DNA from: an uncultured Lachnoclostridium sp.
Lineage (GTDB): Bacteria; Bacillota; Clostridia; Lachnospirales; Lachnospiraceae
NCBI GenBank assembly: GCA_946499505.1
Contig: CAMMSL010000005.1
Coordinates: 1-64,000, forward strand
Reading direction: 5' to 3'
DNA: 64,000 bases
The notes under the pieces were generated by a model, which searched no databases, was not told where the DNA came from, and was given only the letters and a program-made list of their open reading frames with translations. How positions within the stretch are numbered: position 1 is the first letter of the stretch; each line of letters starts with the position of its first letter. This document shows, one piece after another, positions 15,841 to 24,265 of this stretch. A program made the position numbers and the translations under genes.

Positions 15841-16593
15841 ATGTCAGAGCAGGTCGTAAAAAAGGCAATTTTATTTGATGTGGACGATACGTTATATGAC
15901 CAGACGGTTCCGTTCATGGAAGCATATGCAGAATATTTCGGAGAGAAGCCGGCTGTTCCTGCTGAGATAATCTATCCTGTCACAAGAAAGTATAGTGATC
16001 GGGTGTATTCTCAGGCTATGGCGGGGCAGATCACAATGGAAGATATGTATATTTACAGAGTGCAGAAAGCATTTGAAGAATTCGGTATCAGAATTACAGA
16101 TGCGCAGGCGCTTGAGTTTCAGACAATCTATGCAGAACGTCAGCGGCATATCCATATGTCAGAGCAGATGGAGGCGATTCTTGAGTATTGCAGAGGAAAA
16201 GCAGAGCTGGGGATCATCACGAACGGTCCTTCAAAGCATCAGTGGAATAAGGTGAAAAGCCTGCGGGCGGAGCGGTGGATTCCGCATGAAAATATATTTG
16301 TGTCTGCGGATGTGGGCGCAGAGAAGCCGGACAGGAAGATTTTCGAATATGCGGAACGCACCATGGGGCTGGAAGAGGCTGAAATCTGGTTTGTCGGGGA
16401 TTCGTATGAGCTGGATGTGAAGGGTGCGGTGAATGCCGGATGGAATACAGTGTGGATGAACAGGAGAAAGCGGAAAGCACCGGAGGGAGCGATGATGGCG
16501 GAGCATGAGCACGGAGGCAGAATAGCCGGCGTGGAGACAGAGGAGGCACTTTTTGGTTTTGTCAGAATGATTCTTGAAGGTGACGCGAGATAA
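15841..16593 (+). CDS. HAD-superfamily hydrolase
   Basis: A 250-residue HAD phosphatase. Motif I is ILFDVDDTLYD, with the nucleophile Asp in DVDDT. Motif II is GIITNG and motif III the Lys in GAEKPD. Motif IV is WFVGDSYELDVKGAVNAGW. A helical cap sits between motifs I and II, as in YjjG-type nucleotidases. The ATG at 15841 follows GGAAGGAGAG; a TTG six codons upstream is less likely. Small phosphorylated metabolites are the usual substrates; the exact one is unknown. Confidence 0.9.
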   Translation: MSEQVVKKAILFDVDDTLYDQTVPFMEAYAEYFGEKPAVPAEIIYPVTRKYSDRVYSQAMAGQITMEDMYIYRVQKAFEEFGIRITDAQALEFQTIYAERQRHIHMSEQMEAILEYCRGKAELGIITNGPSKHQWNKVKSLRAERWIPHENIFVSADVGAEKPDRKIFEYAERTMGLEEAEIWFVGDSYELDVKGAVNAGWNTVWMNRRKRKAPEGAMMAEHEHGGRIAGVETEEALFGFVRMILEGDAR

Positions 16594-16649
16594 AATTTGC
16601 GGTTATAAAAAGAAAAACAGGAGATGGACAACTCATCCCGTATTTTTGG

Positions 16650-16692
16650 ACTCACTTTTTGTTAAGGTAAGTATAACAAAAAGTGAGTTTTT
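16650..16692 (+). terminator. Strong terminator before the HIRAN gene
   Basis: A perfect 15-bp stem, 16650-16664 with 16674-16688, around a 9-base loop, followed by TTTTT. The A-rich 5' flank makes it weakly bidirectional. Confidence 0.85.
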
Positions 16693-16728
16693 CCATGCCC
16701 GGAATTTGGGGCGGAAAGGATGAGTGTT

Positions 16729-17088
16729 ATGAAAGAAATCAGTTTGACAATTACGGGAATGAGACATTATTACGGCAGCAGGATAATTCATGTAGGGGAT
16801 ATTCTCCGCTGTAAGAAAGAACCTGAAAACGAGTATGACGCGGAGGCGATTCAGGTACTGCTTCCGGTATACGGTAAGATCGGGTATATCGCGAACAGCC
16901 CGTATACTGTAGCCAAGGGTACATTAAGTGCCGGACGGGCATATGATCAGGTTAAGAAAAAGTTCTATGTTCGTGTGCTGTATATTTGTACGAATCAGAT
17001 TATCTGTAAAGTGGAAGAGGGGAAGAAAGAAGAACTGGAGGGCAGGATCAGCAGACAGCTTCAGGCAGTCGACGATACTGAGTTTTAA
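16729..17088 (+). CDS. HIRAN-domain protein
   Basis: A 119-residue protein made of one HIRAN domain: ITGMRHYYGSRI, then L-C-KEPENEYDAEAIQV, then GKIGYIANS. HIRAN domains bind DNA ends and are found in SNF2-type repair proteins and as single-domain bacterial proteins. An upstream ATG at 16720 lies almost on top of the GGAAAGG ribosome site, so 16729 is preferred. It precedes the WYL regulator and helicase block by 52 bases, so it may belong to that block. Confidence 0.85.
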   Translation: MKEISLTITGMRHYYGSRIIHVGDILRCKKEPENEYDAEAIQVLLPVYGKIGYIANSPYTVAKGTLSAGRAYDQVKKKFYVRVLYICTNQIICKVEEGKKEELEGRISRQLQAVDDTEF

Positions 17089-17140
17089 GAACGTGCTGCA
17101 TATGCTACAATGGTTTTATAAAGTTAAAGGAGATTAAGCC

Positions 17141-18136
17141 ATGGTCAAATCATACAGCCAGAAGTTAAGAGTGCTATACGTGATGCAGATTCTGCTGAAA
17201 TATTCAGATGAGGAACATCCGGTGTCCCAGACGGAAATATCAGAAAGACTTCATGCATACGGTATACAGGCAGATCGCAAAAGTATTTATGATGATATTA
17301 AGGTCTTAAATGAGTTCGGGCTGGGGATAGAAAACCGCAGGTCAAAGCCATCGGGATTTTATGTGGCAGAGAGAAGTTTTGAACTGCCGGAGCTGAAACT
17401 GCTGGTAGATGCGGTTCAGTCATCAAAATTCATTACAGCGAAGAAATCAAATGAATTGATCCGAAAGCTGGAAGAACTGGCAAGTGTACACGAGGCGAAG
17501 AATCTGCAGAGACAGGTGTATGTGGGAAACCGTATCAAGACTATGAACGAAAGTATTTACTATAATGTGGACGAAATTCATCAGGCAATTTCTCAGAACA
17601 GGCTGATACGGTTTCATTATTATGAATGGACACCTGAAAAGGAAATGCATCTGCGCAGGAACGGTAAAGCTTATGAAATCAGTCCGTGGGGCTTGTCGTG
17701 GGATGATGAAAATTATTATATGGTCGGTTATGACAGCGATGCAGAAATGATAAAACATTTCCGGGTGGATAAAATGCTGGATATAATCATAACGGATCAG
17801 CCTAGAAGAGGGAAAGACCGCTTTGAGAAATTCGATATTGCAAATTATGCTAAGAAAGTGTTTGGTATGTTCAGCGGAGAAGAGCGTACTGTGAAGATGC
17901 TTTGTGAGAATAATCTGGCAGGTGCTATGATTGACCGATTTGGAAGGGATGTTATGATACATCCTTCCGATGAGAGGCATTTTATCGTGAGTGCTGCAGT
18001 GAATGTGAGTCCTCAGTTTTTCGGGTGGCTTGTTGCCTTGGGAAAAGGTGTTGTGATAGAGAGCCCGGAAGATGTGAAAGAGGAGTTTAAGGAATGGGTG
18101 AGAGCAGTGATGAGAGAGTATGAAAACGTGGGATAA
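17141..18136 (+). CDS. WYL-domain transcriptional regulator
   Basis: A 331-residue regulator. An N-terminal winged helix (VSQTEISERLHAYGIQADRKSIYDDIKVLNEFG) is followed from about residue 140 by a WYL domain (AISQNRLIRFHYYEW, ISPWGLSWDDENYYMVGYD, FRVDKMLDI). A C-terminal extension comes last. WYL proteins sense nucleotide-like ligands and often repress phage-defence cassettes (BrxR, CapW). Directly downstream in the same direction are the helicase, Nudix and KAP genes, so this protein is a good candidate for their regulator. AAGGAG precedes the ATG. Confidence 0.9.
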   Translation: MVKSYSQKLRVLYVMQILLKYSDEEHPVSQTEISERLHAYGIQADRKSIYDDIKVLNEFGLGIENRRSKPSGFYVAERSFELPELKLLVDAVQSSKFITAKKSNELIRKLEELASVHEAKNLQRQVYVGNRIKTMNESIYYNVDEIHQAISQNRLIRFHYYEWTPEKEMHLRRNGKAYEISPWGLSWDDENYYMVGYDSDAEMIKHFRVDKMLDIIITDQPRRGKDRFEKFDIANYAKKVFGMFSGEERTVKMLCENNLAGAMIDRFGRDVMIHPSDERHFIVSAAVNVSPQFFGWLVALGKGVVIESPEDVKEEFKEWVRAVMREYENVG

Positions 18137-18326
18137 GAAATCAGCCTGCTTGTTATTTGGATAAGGCAATGGTAGAATAATATTTGCATATAACCGATGT
18201 GTGATTCTAAAGGAAACAGCCCTTGGGGATGAAGAGATTGGCGTGAGCGATAAGATGCTGGGGGAAGTGCTGGTATGATTAAAGTAGTATGTACAACTAA
18301 AAACAGGATGGGGACTTTTAAGTATT
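18137..18326 (+). other. Spacer between WYL gene and helicase with possible gene remnant
   Basis: An open frame without a start from about 18160 to 18278 reads sensibly in its second half (KETALGDEEIGVSDKM). It ends at a stop that overlaps an ATG at 18277, which would code for only 23 residues before the helicase start. The GC-richer remnant next to an AT-rich gene suggests a broken host gene at the island edge. No promoter or terminator stands out. Confidence 0.25.
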
Positions 18327-21263
18327 ATGAAACACATGTTAATTGATCAGATGAAAGAGGGATTTAATACTGCTTATATAGACAAGAACTATTCGTCTAA
18401 TCTTGCCTATAAGCCACAATTCATCTCTAATAACTATAAAGAAGGCCGCAAAGTTCTTTCATCCATAGAGGATGAGCTTTTGTCGTGCAAGGAATTTTTT
18501 ATCAGTGTAGCTTTTATTACTATGGGAGGTATTACTCCGCTGTTGCAGACATTAAAAGAGCTTGAGAGACGAAATATCCCCGGGAAAATTCTTACAACAG
18601 ATTATCAGAATTTTAGTGAACCAAGAGCGCTTCGGAAGTTGTCAGAATTAAACAATATCACATTAAAAATGTATCGGTCGAAAGAGGCGCGGGAAGGATT
18701 CCATACCAAAGGATACATTTTTAAGGATGAAGAACTCTATCGAATTATTGTCGGAAGTTCGAATTTGACACTGAATGCACTGACCAAAAATAGGGAATGG
18801 AATACAAAGGTTGTTTCCACCATTCAGGGGGAATATACAGAGGATTTGCTGACTGAATTTAATGAACTGTGGAACTCCCAGTATGCGTTGGCATATAATG
18901 ATTTTATTGATGAGTATTGTTTAAACTATCGGGTAATCCAGAAGCAGAGAAAGATTGCAAAAGAAGCTAAGATTCCATCTTTGGAACAATATAAACTGCA
19001 GCCAAATTCAATGCAGTTAGGATTTATTGCAAATCTTGAGAAAATACGAAAACCCGGCGAATCAAAAGCATTGTTGATTTCTGCTACAGGAACAGGAAAA
19101 ACGTATGCATCTGCTTTTGCACTACGTGAGGAAGAAACAAAGAAAGCGTTGTTTTTAGTGCATAGGGAACAGATTGCAAAACAGGCAATTATTAGCTATA
19201 AAAAGGTGTTCGGAAATTCCAGGACATTTGGGTTACTATCTGGAAATTCAAAAGATTTCGATGCAGATTATTTGTTTTCAACAATGCAGATGATGGCAAA
19301 ACCGGAAATTCTATCTAAATTCCGAAGAGATGAGTTTGAAACCATTATCATTGATGAAGCACATCGAACAGGTGCAGCGAGCTACCGGAATATAATGCAG
19401 TATTTTACTCCCAAATTCTGGTTGGGGATGACGGCGTCACCGGAACGAATGGACTCATTTGATGTTTATGAGGCATTTGATCATAATATTGCTTATGAAA
19501 TACGTCTTCAGCAAGCACTGGAAGAAAATTTATTATGTCCGTTTCACTATTTCGGGATTACAGATCTCCAAATTGATGGGGAGACTGTAAATGAAGAAAC
19601 AGGGCTAAAAGATTTCAATAGACTTACCTGTGATGAACGTGTCACTTATGTGATTGAGCAGATGGAATACTATGGATATTGTGGCAGTTATCCAAAAGGG
19701 TTAGTCTTTTGCAGTTCCAAGAAAGAGGCTTCTGTATTAAGCGGTAAATTTAATGAAAGAGGATACAGAACACTGGCATTAACTGGAGATGATAGTCAGG
19801 AAAAGAGAGAGCAGGCGATAGAACGGCTTGTACTGGATGATGGCAAAGATAAATTGGATTATATTTTTACGGTCGATATTTTTAATGAAGGTGTTGATAT
19901 CCCGGAAATTAATCAGGTTATTATGCTCCGACCGACGGAGTCACCAGTTGTCTTTGTACAGCAGTTAGGGAGAGGACTTCGCAAAGCAGAAGATAAGGAA
20001 TATGTTGTGATTCTTGATTTTATAGGAAATTATAAGAATAATTTCATGATACCGATTGCATTATCTGGTGACAGGAGCTATAACAAGGACAATATTCGGC
20101 GCTATGTGTTAGAAGGAGAAAGAATAATTCCCGGATCATCTACAATCCATTTTGATGAGATATCACGAAAACGAATATTTGCAGCAATTGATACTGCTAA
20201 CTTCAGTGATATAAAGCTGATCAAAGAGAATTATAAAAATCTGAAAAATAAACTGGGTCATATTCCGGCTCTAAAAGATTTTGATACATACGGGGAGATG
20301 GATGTCCTGAGGATTTTTGATTGCAGCAGCCTTGGATCATATTATAAGTTCCTTGTAAAGTATGAAAAGGAATATACAGTTAGACTTTCGTCTTCCGAAG
20401 AAAAAGTGATTGAGTTTATATCTAAGAAACTGGCAAGCGGAAAGAGAATTCATGAGCTCGCATTGCTGAACCGGATGTTGAATTATCATCATGGGTTCTT
20501 CTCGCTGTGGGAAAAAGAAATGACCTATGATTACGGGATTAAGATTCAGAAAAAAACAATAAAAAATGTTATCAATGTAATGACAAATGAATTCCCGTCC
20601 GGTTCAGGAAAGAAAACATATGCAGATTGTGTTTTTTTAGAAAAGATAGGTCAGGAAGATTATGATATTGCTGATGAATTTAGCAGAATGCTTCAGAATC
20701 CTGATTTTTACCAAATCTTGAAAGAACTTGTTGATTTCGGTATTTCGAGATATAGGGGAAATTATAGTAATAGATACCAGGATACAAGTTTTGTGCTTTA
20801 CCAGAAATATACGTATGAGGACGTTTGTCGTCTACTAGAATGGGAGAACAATGAAGTACCGCTGAATCTTGGCGGCTATAAATATGATCGGAAAACGAAA
20901 ACCCTTCCTGTGTTTATTAACTACGATAAAGAAGACGATATTCAGGATACGATTAAGTATGAAGATCATTTTGAAAGTCCAAACAGACTGATTGCAATTT
21001 CGAAGCAGAGCAGAACGAAGAATTCGGAGGATGTACAGAATTTTCTACATGCACAGGAAAGAGGCATCGATGTAGAATTATTTGTTCGAAAAAATAAGGA
21101 CGATAAGATTTCAAAGGAATTCTATTATCTTGGAAGGATGAAGGCAACGGGACAAGCTACAGAATTTATTATGGCGAACACAGACAAAACAGCAGTGGAA
21201 ATAGAATGGGAATTGGATACACCGGTTCGAGAAGATATTTACGAATATATTGTGAATAATTGA
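18327..21263 (+). CDS. PLD-nuclease / SF2 helicase / DUF3427 protein
   Basis: A 978-residue multi-domain protein. The N-terminal phospholipase-D-like nuclease domain has H126-x-K128 in FHTKGYIF followed by IIVGSSNLT. An SF2 helicase core follows: Walker A SATGTGKT (252-259), DEAH (343-346), motif III GMTASPER, and motif VI QQLGRGLRKAEDKEYV. A C-terminal DUF3427-like region of over 350 residues ends the protein. Only one HxK motif is present, so the nuclease should act as a dimer. Proteins of this layout occur in defence islands. The gene is more AT-rich than its flanks and is followed by Nudix and KAP genes. Confidence 0.88.
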   Translation: MKHMLIDQMKEGFNTAYIDKNYSSNLAYKPQFISNNYKEGRKVLSSIEDELLSCKEFFISVAFITMGGITPLLQTLKELERRNIPGKILTTDYQNFSEPRALRKLSELNNITLKMYRSKEAREGFHTKGYIFKDEELYRIIVGSSNLTLNALTKNREWNTKVVSTIQGEYTEDLLTEFNELWNSQYALAYNDFIDEYCLNYRVIQKQRKIAKEAKIPSLEQYKLQPNSMQLGFIANLEKIRKPGESKALLISATGTGKTYASAFALREEETKKALFLVHREQIAKQAIISYKKVFGNSRTFGLLSGNSKDFDADYLFSTMQMMAKPEILSKFRRDEFETIIIDEAHRTGAASYRNIMQYFTPKFWLGMTASPERMDSFDVYEAFDHNIAYEIRLQQALEENLLCPFHYFGITDLQIDGETVNEETGLKDFNRLTCDERVTYVIEQMEYYGYCGSYPKGLVFCSSKKEASVLSGKFNERGYRTLALTGDDSQEKREQAIERLVLDDGKDKLDYIFTVDIFNEGVDIPEINQVIMLRPTESPVVFVQQLGRGLRKAEDKEYVVILDFIGNYKNNFMIPIALSGDRSYNKDNIRRYVLEGERIIPGSSTIHFDEISRKRIFAAIDTANFSDIKLIKENYKNLKNKLGHIPALKDFDTYGEMDVLRIFDCSSLGSYYKFLVKYEKEYTVRLSSSEEKVIEFISKKLASGKRIHELALLNRMLNYHHGFFSLWEKEMTYDYGIKIQKKTIKNVINVMTNEFPSGSGKKTYADCVFLEKIGQEDYDIADEFSRMLQNPDFYQILKELVDFGISRYRGNYSNRYQDTSFVLYQKYTYEDVCRLLEWENNEVPLNLGGYKYDRKTKTLPVFINYDKEDDIQDTIKYEDHFESPNRLIAISKQSRTKNSEDVQNFLHAQERGIDVELFVRKNKDDKISKEFYYLGRMKATGQATEFIMANTDKTAVEIEWELDTPVREDIYEYIVNN

Positions 21264-21275
21264 TGGAGGAATTAA

Positions 21276-21674
21276 ATGAAAACAGTAAAAGTAGTGGCAG
21301 CAATCATCATACACAATAAACAGATCTTTGTCACCCAACGGGGATACGGTGAATTTAAAGATGGATGGGAGTTCCCCGGTGGGAAGATTGAGCCGGGTGA
21401 AACGCCGCAGGAAGCGCTTGCACGAGAGATAAAGGAAGAGCTAGATATAGAGATTGAAGTTGGAGATTATTTGGAGACTGTAGAATATGATTATCCGAGC
21501 TTTCATCTGGCTATGGATTGTTTCTTCTGTACGATTAAGTCAGGAAAATTAGTTTTGAAAGAACATGAGGCTGCGAAATGGCTGACTATGGAAAATCTAG
21601 ATAGTGTGGATTGGTTGCCGGCTGATAAGGGATTGATTGAATCAATTAAGAAGTATTTGTTGAAAATAGGATAA
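21276..21674 (+). CDS. Nudix hydrolase, MutT-like
   Basis: A 132-residue Nudix protein. WEFPGGKIEPGETPQEALAREIKEELDI gives the full Nudix box with the metal-binding REIKEEL. The N-terminus VVAAIIIHNKQIFVTQRGYGEF fits MutT-type 8-oxo-dGTP diphosphatases. It lies 12 bases after the helicase gene with GGAGG before the ATG, so it is co-transcribed. Given its place, it may act on a nucleotide used or made by the helicase system rather than on 8-oxo-dGTP; that is inference. Confidence 0.9.
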   Translation: MKTVKVVAAIIIHNKQIFVTQRGYGEFKDGWEFPGGKIEPGETPQEALAREIKEELDIEIEVGDYLETVEYDYPSFHLAMDCFFCTIKSGKLVLKEHEAAKWLTMENLDSVDWLPADKGLIESIKKYLLKIG

Positions 21675-21743
21675 TTATTATTTTTTGAATTAGTGAATGA
21701 TTAAAATATAAAGTATATAAGCTGTTTTTTAATGGAGTGTTCT

Positions 21744-23918
21744 ATGTTTAATGCAGATAAACCAATAAAAAATGTAAGTGAAGATTTATTGGGAAGAGCA
21801 AGCTTTGCAAAACAATTGGGGAAGGCTATCATGCAGTTTAATTCCAAAGAGAATATTGTAATTGGAATGTATGGAAAGTGGGGAACTGGAAAAACATCGA
21901 TAATAAATATGGCTCTGCAGGAAATATCGGATGTGTCATCTGAACTGGAAGATAGCGATAAGCCAATTATAATAAAATTTGAGCCTTGGAATTTTGTAAA
22001 TAATGAAAATTTGATTACACAATTTTTTTATCTGCTACGAGAAAAGCTGAATAAAAAAGAAAATATTGCATTTAAGAACAGTATTGGAGAAGCGCTTGTA
22101 CAGTATTCTGAGGCACTTGAATTTGCAAGTGTGATACCTCAAATAGGGATGTTACCATCAGTATTGAAATTATCAATGGTTTTTGTAGGAAAGCAATTGA
22201 AGAAAAAATATGCTAATAGAAGTATTGATTCAGCCAAAGATTCACTGATGAAATTACTGGAAAAGCAGAAGAAAAAAATATTAGTTATTATTGATGACAT
22301 TGATCGTTTAAGTAATGAGCAAATAAGGATGATTTTTCAACTGGTGAAACAGGTAGCCTGTTTTCCTAATACAATTTATGTTTTATCTATGGATAAGGAA
22401 GTGGTTTGCAGAGCTTTAGAGGAAATTCAACAGTGTTCTGGAGAAGAGTACTTAGAGAAAATAGTTCAGATTCCATTTAATATTCCAGAATTAAATAAAG
22501 AAAAAGTGCAAGAATTTCTATTTAGGAAATTGGATGGAATATTAGAAAGCAAATCAAAACCTGTATTCAGCAATGAACATTGGAGAAAAGTATTTCAGTG
22601 CTGTATAGCACCCTATATAAATACGATTCGAGATGTAAATCGTATTGTGAATTCATTTCAGTTTAAGTATGATATGATTTATACTGAAGTTGATTTCTCA
22701 GATTTGCTTGCTATTACAACGTTAGAGGTCTTAAGACCCAAAATAGTAGCATGGATTATAGAAAATAAAGAGATGCTATGCGGAGGAACATACGATTATC
22801 AAGGTGTAGTTTGGGAAGAACAGGATAAAAGAAAAAAAGAGTATCTTGAAATTTTTACGAAAGGTGAAATAGGTAATAAAAAGGAACTTGAATCAATTGC
22901 TGCCCTATTCCCCAAATTTGATAAAGCAATAAATCATTATTATGAATTAATTACAGAGAGTGATCTTAGAGGACAATTGAGGATTGCGCATAGAGATCGC
23001 TTTGATTTGTACTTTAAATTGGATATAAGCGAAGTAAAAATTCATAGAAATATGATTGATACTTCAATTTATAAACTAAAAGAACAAGAACTTGACGATT
23101 TAGTAAAGAGTGTAAATATTTCGGGAAATATTATAATTTATTTAGATGAATTACGGGGAAGACTTGATGAAGTACCATATGATAGAATTGAAATTATTTT
23201 AAGGGTCTTATATAGGAATAAGGCGTCTTTAATTGGAAGTAAAGGTGAGTCGATTTTACAAATTTCAGCAGATAGCTACGCTGAGAATTGTATACAACCG
23301 CTTATTGAACGATTATCCAGTTCTGCTGAAAGGTATGAAATTTATAATCAGATAATTAAGAATGGTGATGTTAGCGTGTTATCAGGCATTTGCAGGGATA
23401 TTAATAGAATAGAACTGGCCTATGGAAGATTAGCGGGAAAAGAAGTTAATGAAAATGGACAGTTAATCACGCTGGAAGAATTAGAGCAACTTGAAAAGAC
23501 ATTTGCAACTCGATTAAAGGAATTAGCGGATCGGGACCGCATTTTTGAAGTGGAATCATTGTATTTCATTAAGTATTTTTGGGAAGCTTTTGATGATGAA
23601 GAGTGTAAGAAATATTTCAGCGAGAAATTAAAAGATGATAAATATAAGCTGAAATTTATTTGTGGTTTGGCAGCAGAGTGGCGTAGCGACAGTGGAAAAG
23701 GGTGGACCTTTACAAAAAGCCTTTACGAAGAGTATGTAAATGAAGATGATATATATACCATTATTAAAAATTATGACAAGAAGAAAATGTTATTGGATTT
23801 TACTGAGCTAGAAATTATAAAATTAGCCTTTTTCGTTTTAAATAGAGGAATGGGAGAAATGGAACATGCTTCCGAAAAAGAGGCTGCTAATCTAGTGCAA
23901 GAGTGGATGAATCAATAA
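21744..23918 (+). CDS. KAP-family P-loop NTPase
   Basis: A 724-residue protein. The N-terminal KAP domain has Walker A GKWGTGKTS (G47-T51) and Walker B ILVIIDDIDRLSNEQI (D184-D187), with the family segment FEPWNFVNNENLITQFFYLL between them. A hydrophobic stretch near 125-145 could be the membrane-linked insert seen in many KAP proteins. The remaining 400 residues are helical with no known motif. An ATG four codons earlier is possible; 21744 has better spacing to GGAG. Very AT-rich (35 percent GC in one 60-base stretch I counted). KAP NTPases recur in phage defence; the role here is unproven. Confidence 0.85.
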   Translation: MFNADKPIKNVSEDLLGRASFAKQLGKAIMQFNSKENIVIGMYGKWGTGKTSIINMALQEISDVSSELEDSDKPIIIKFEPWNFVNNENLITQFFYLLREKLNKKENIAFKNSIGEALVQYSEALEFASVIPQIGMLPSVLKLSMVFVGKQLKKKYANRSIDSAKDSLMKLLEKQKKKILVIIDDIDRLSNEQIRMIFQLVKQVACFPNTIYVLSMDKEVVCRALEEIQQCSGEEYLEKIVQIPFNIPELNKEKVQEFLFRKLDGILESKSKPVFSNEHWRKVFQCCIAPYINTIRDVNRIVNSFQFKYDMIYTEVDFSDLLAITTLEVLRPKIVAWIIENKEMLCGGTYDYQGVVWEEQDKRKKEYLEIFTKGEIGNKKELESIAALFPKFDKAINHYYELITESDLRGQLRIAHRDRFDLYFKLDISEVKIHRNMIDTSIYKLKEQELDDLVKSVNISGNIIIYLDELRGRLDEVPYDRIEIILRVLYRNKASLIGSKGESILQISADSYAENCIQPLIERLSSSAERYEIYNQIIKNGDVSVLSGICRDINRIELAYGRLAGKEVNENGQLITLEELEQLEKTFATRLKELADRDRIFEVESLYFIKYFWEAFDDEECKKYFSEKLKDDKYKLKFICGLAAEWRSDSGKGWTFTKSLYEEYVNEDDIYTIIKNYDKKKMLLDFTELEIIKLAFFVLNRGMGEMEHASEKEAANLVQEWMNQ

Positions 23919-23945
23919 TACTTTTGAAAATAAAGGAGAAACTTT

Positions 23946-24212
23946 GTGGGCAAATTAAATCATGTAAAGCCATGCTATTTTTGGGACGAATTGTTTCACT
24001 TAAAAAGAAAAAAGATGATATCAAAAACCTACAACCCTGACCTCAAGTGTCCTGCTCTCCGCTGCAGCATCTGCACCGGTGAGCAGGTTGCCGGCTTTAA
24101 GAATCTTTCTGACGGAAAATTCGAGGAAGTCATGCTGATTCGGAATGAGTCTGACCTTCAGGCTTTCCGTGAACAGTACGGGATTACTGGGGATATAGAA
24201 AAAATATACTGA
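23946..24212 (+). CDS. Small cysteine-motif protein at the island edge
   Basis: An 88-residue frame starting at GTG with AAAGGAG before it. Residues 24-88 (MISKTYNPDLKC, then CPALRCSICTGEQ with three cysteines, later EEVMLIRNESDLQAFRE) look like a complete small host protein. The first 23 codons are AT-rich and look like island DNA. The real start may be ATG at 24015, with an island-derived extension in front. The cysteines suggest metal binding; the function is unknown. The MrfA-like helicase follows. Confidence 0.65.
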   Translation: MGKLNHVKPCYFWDELFHLKRKKMISKTYNPDLKCPALRCSICTGEQVAGFKNLSDGKFEEVMLIRNESDLQAFREQYGITGDIEKIY

Positions 24213-24265
24213 CTGCAGTCAGGGGAGATAACTAAAAGGAGATATATGCAACAAAGGAGTTTACT

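Larger units (their letters stand above)
18327..23918 (+). other. Candidate defence island (helicase-Nudix-KAP)
   Basis: Three same-strand genes of low GC set between GC-richer host genes, preceded by WYL and HIRAN genes. No integrase, transposase, tRNA or flanking repeat is visible, so the mode of entry is unknown. Confidence 0.55.

Noticed and set aside
18277-18348. Small 23-codon gene overlapping the helicase start
   Set aside because: No ribosome site and no recognisable protein; likely chance.
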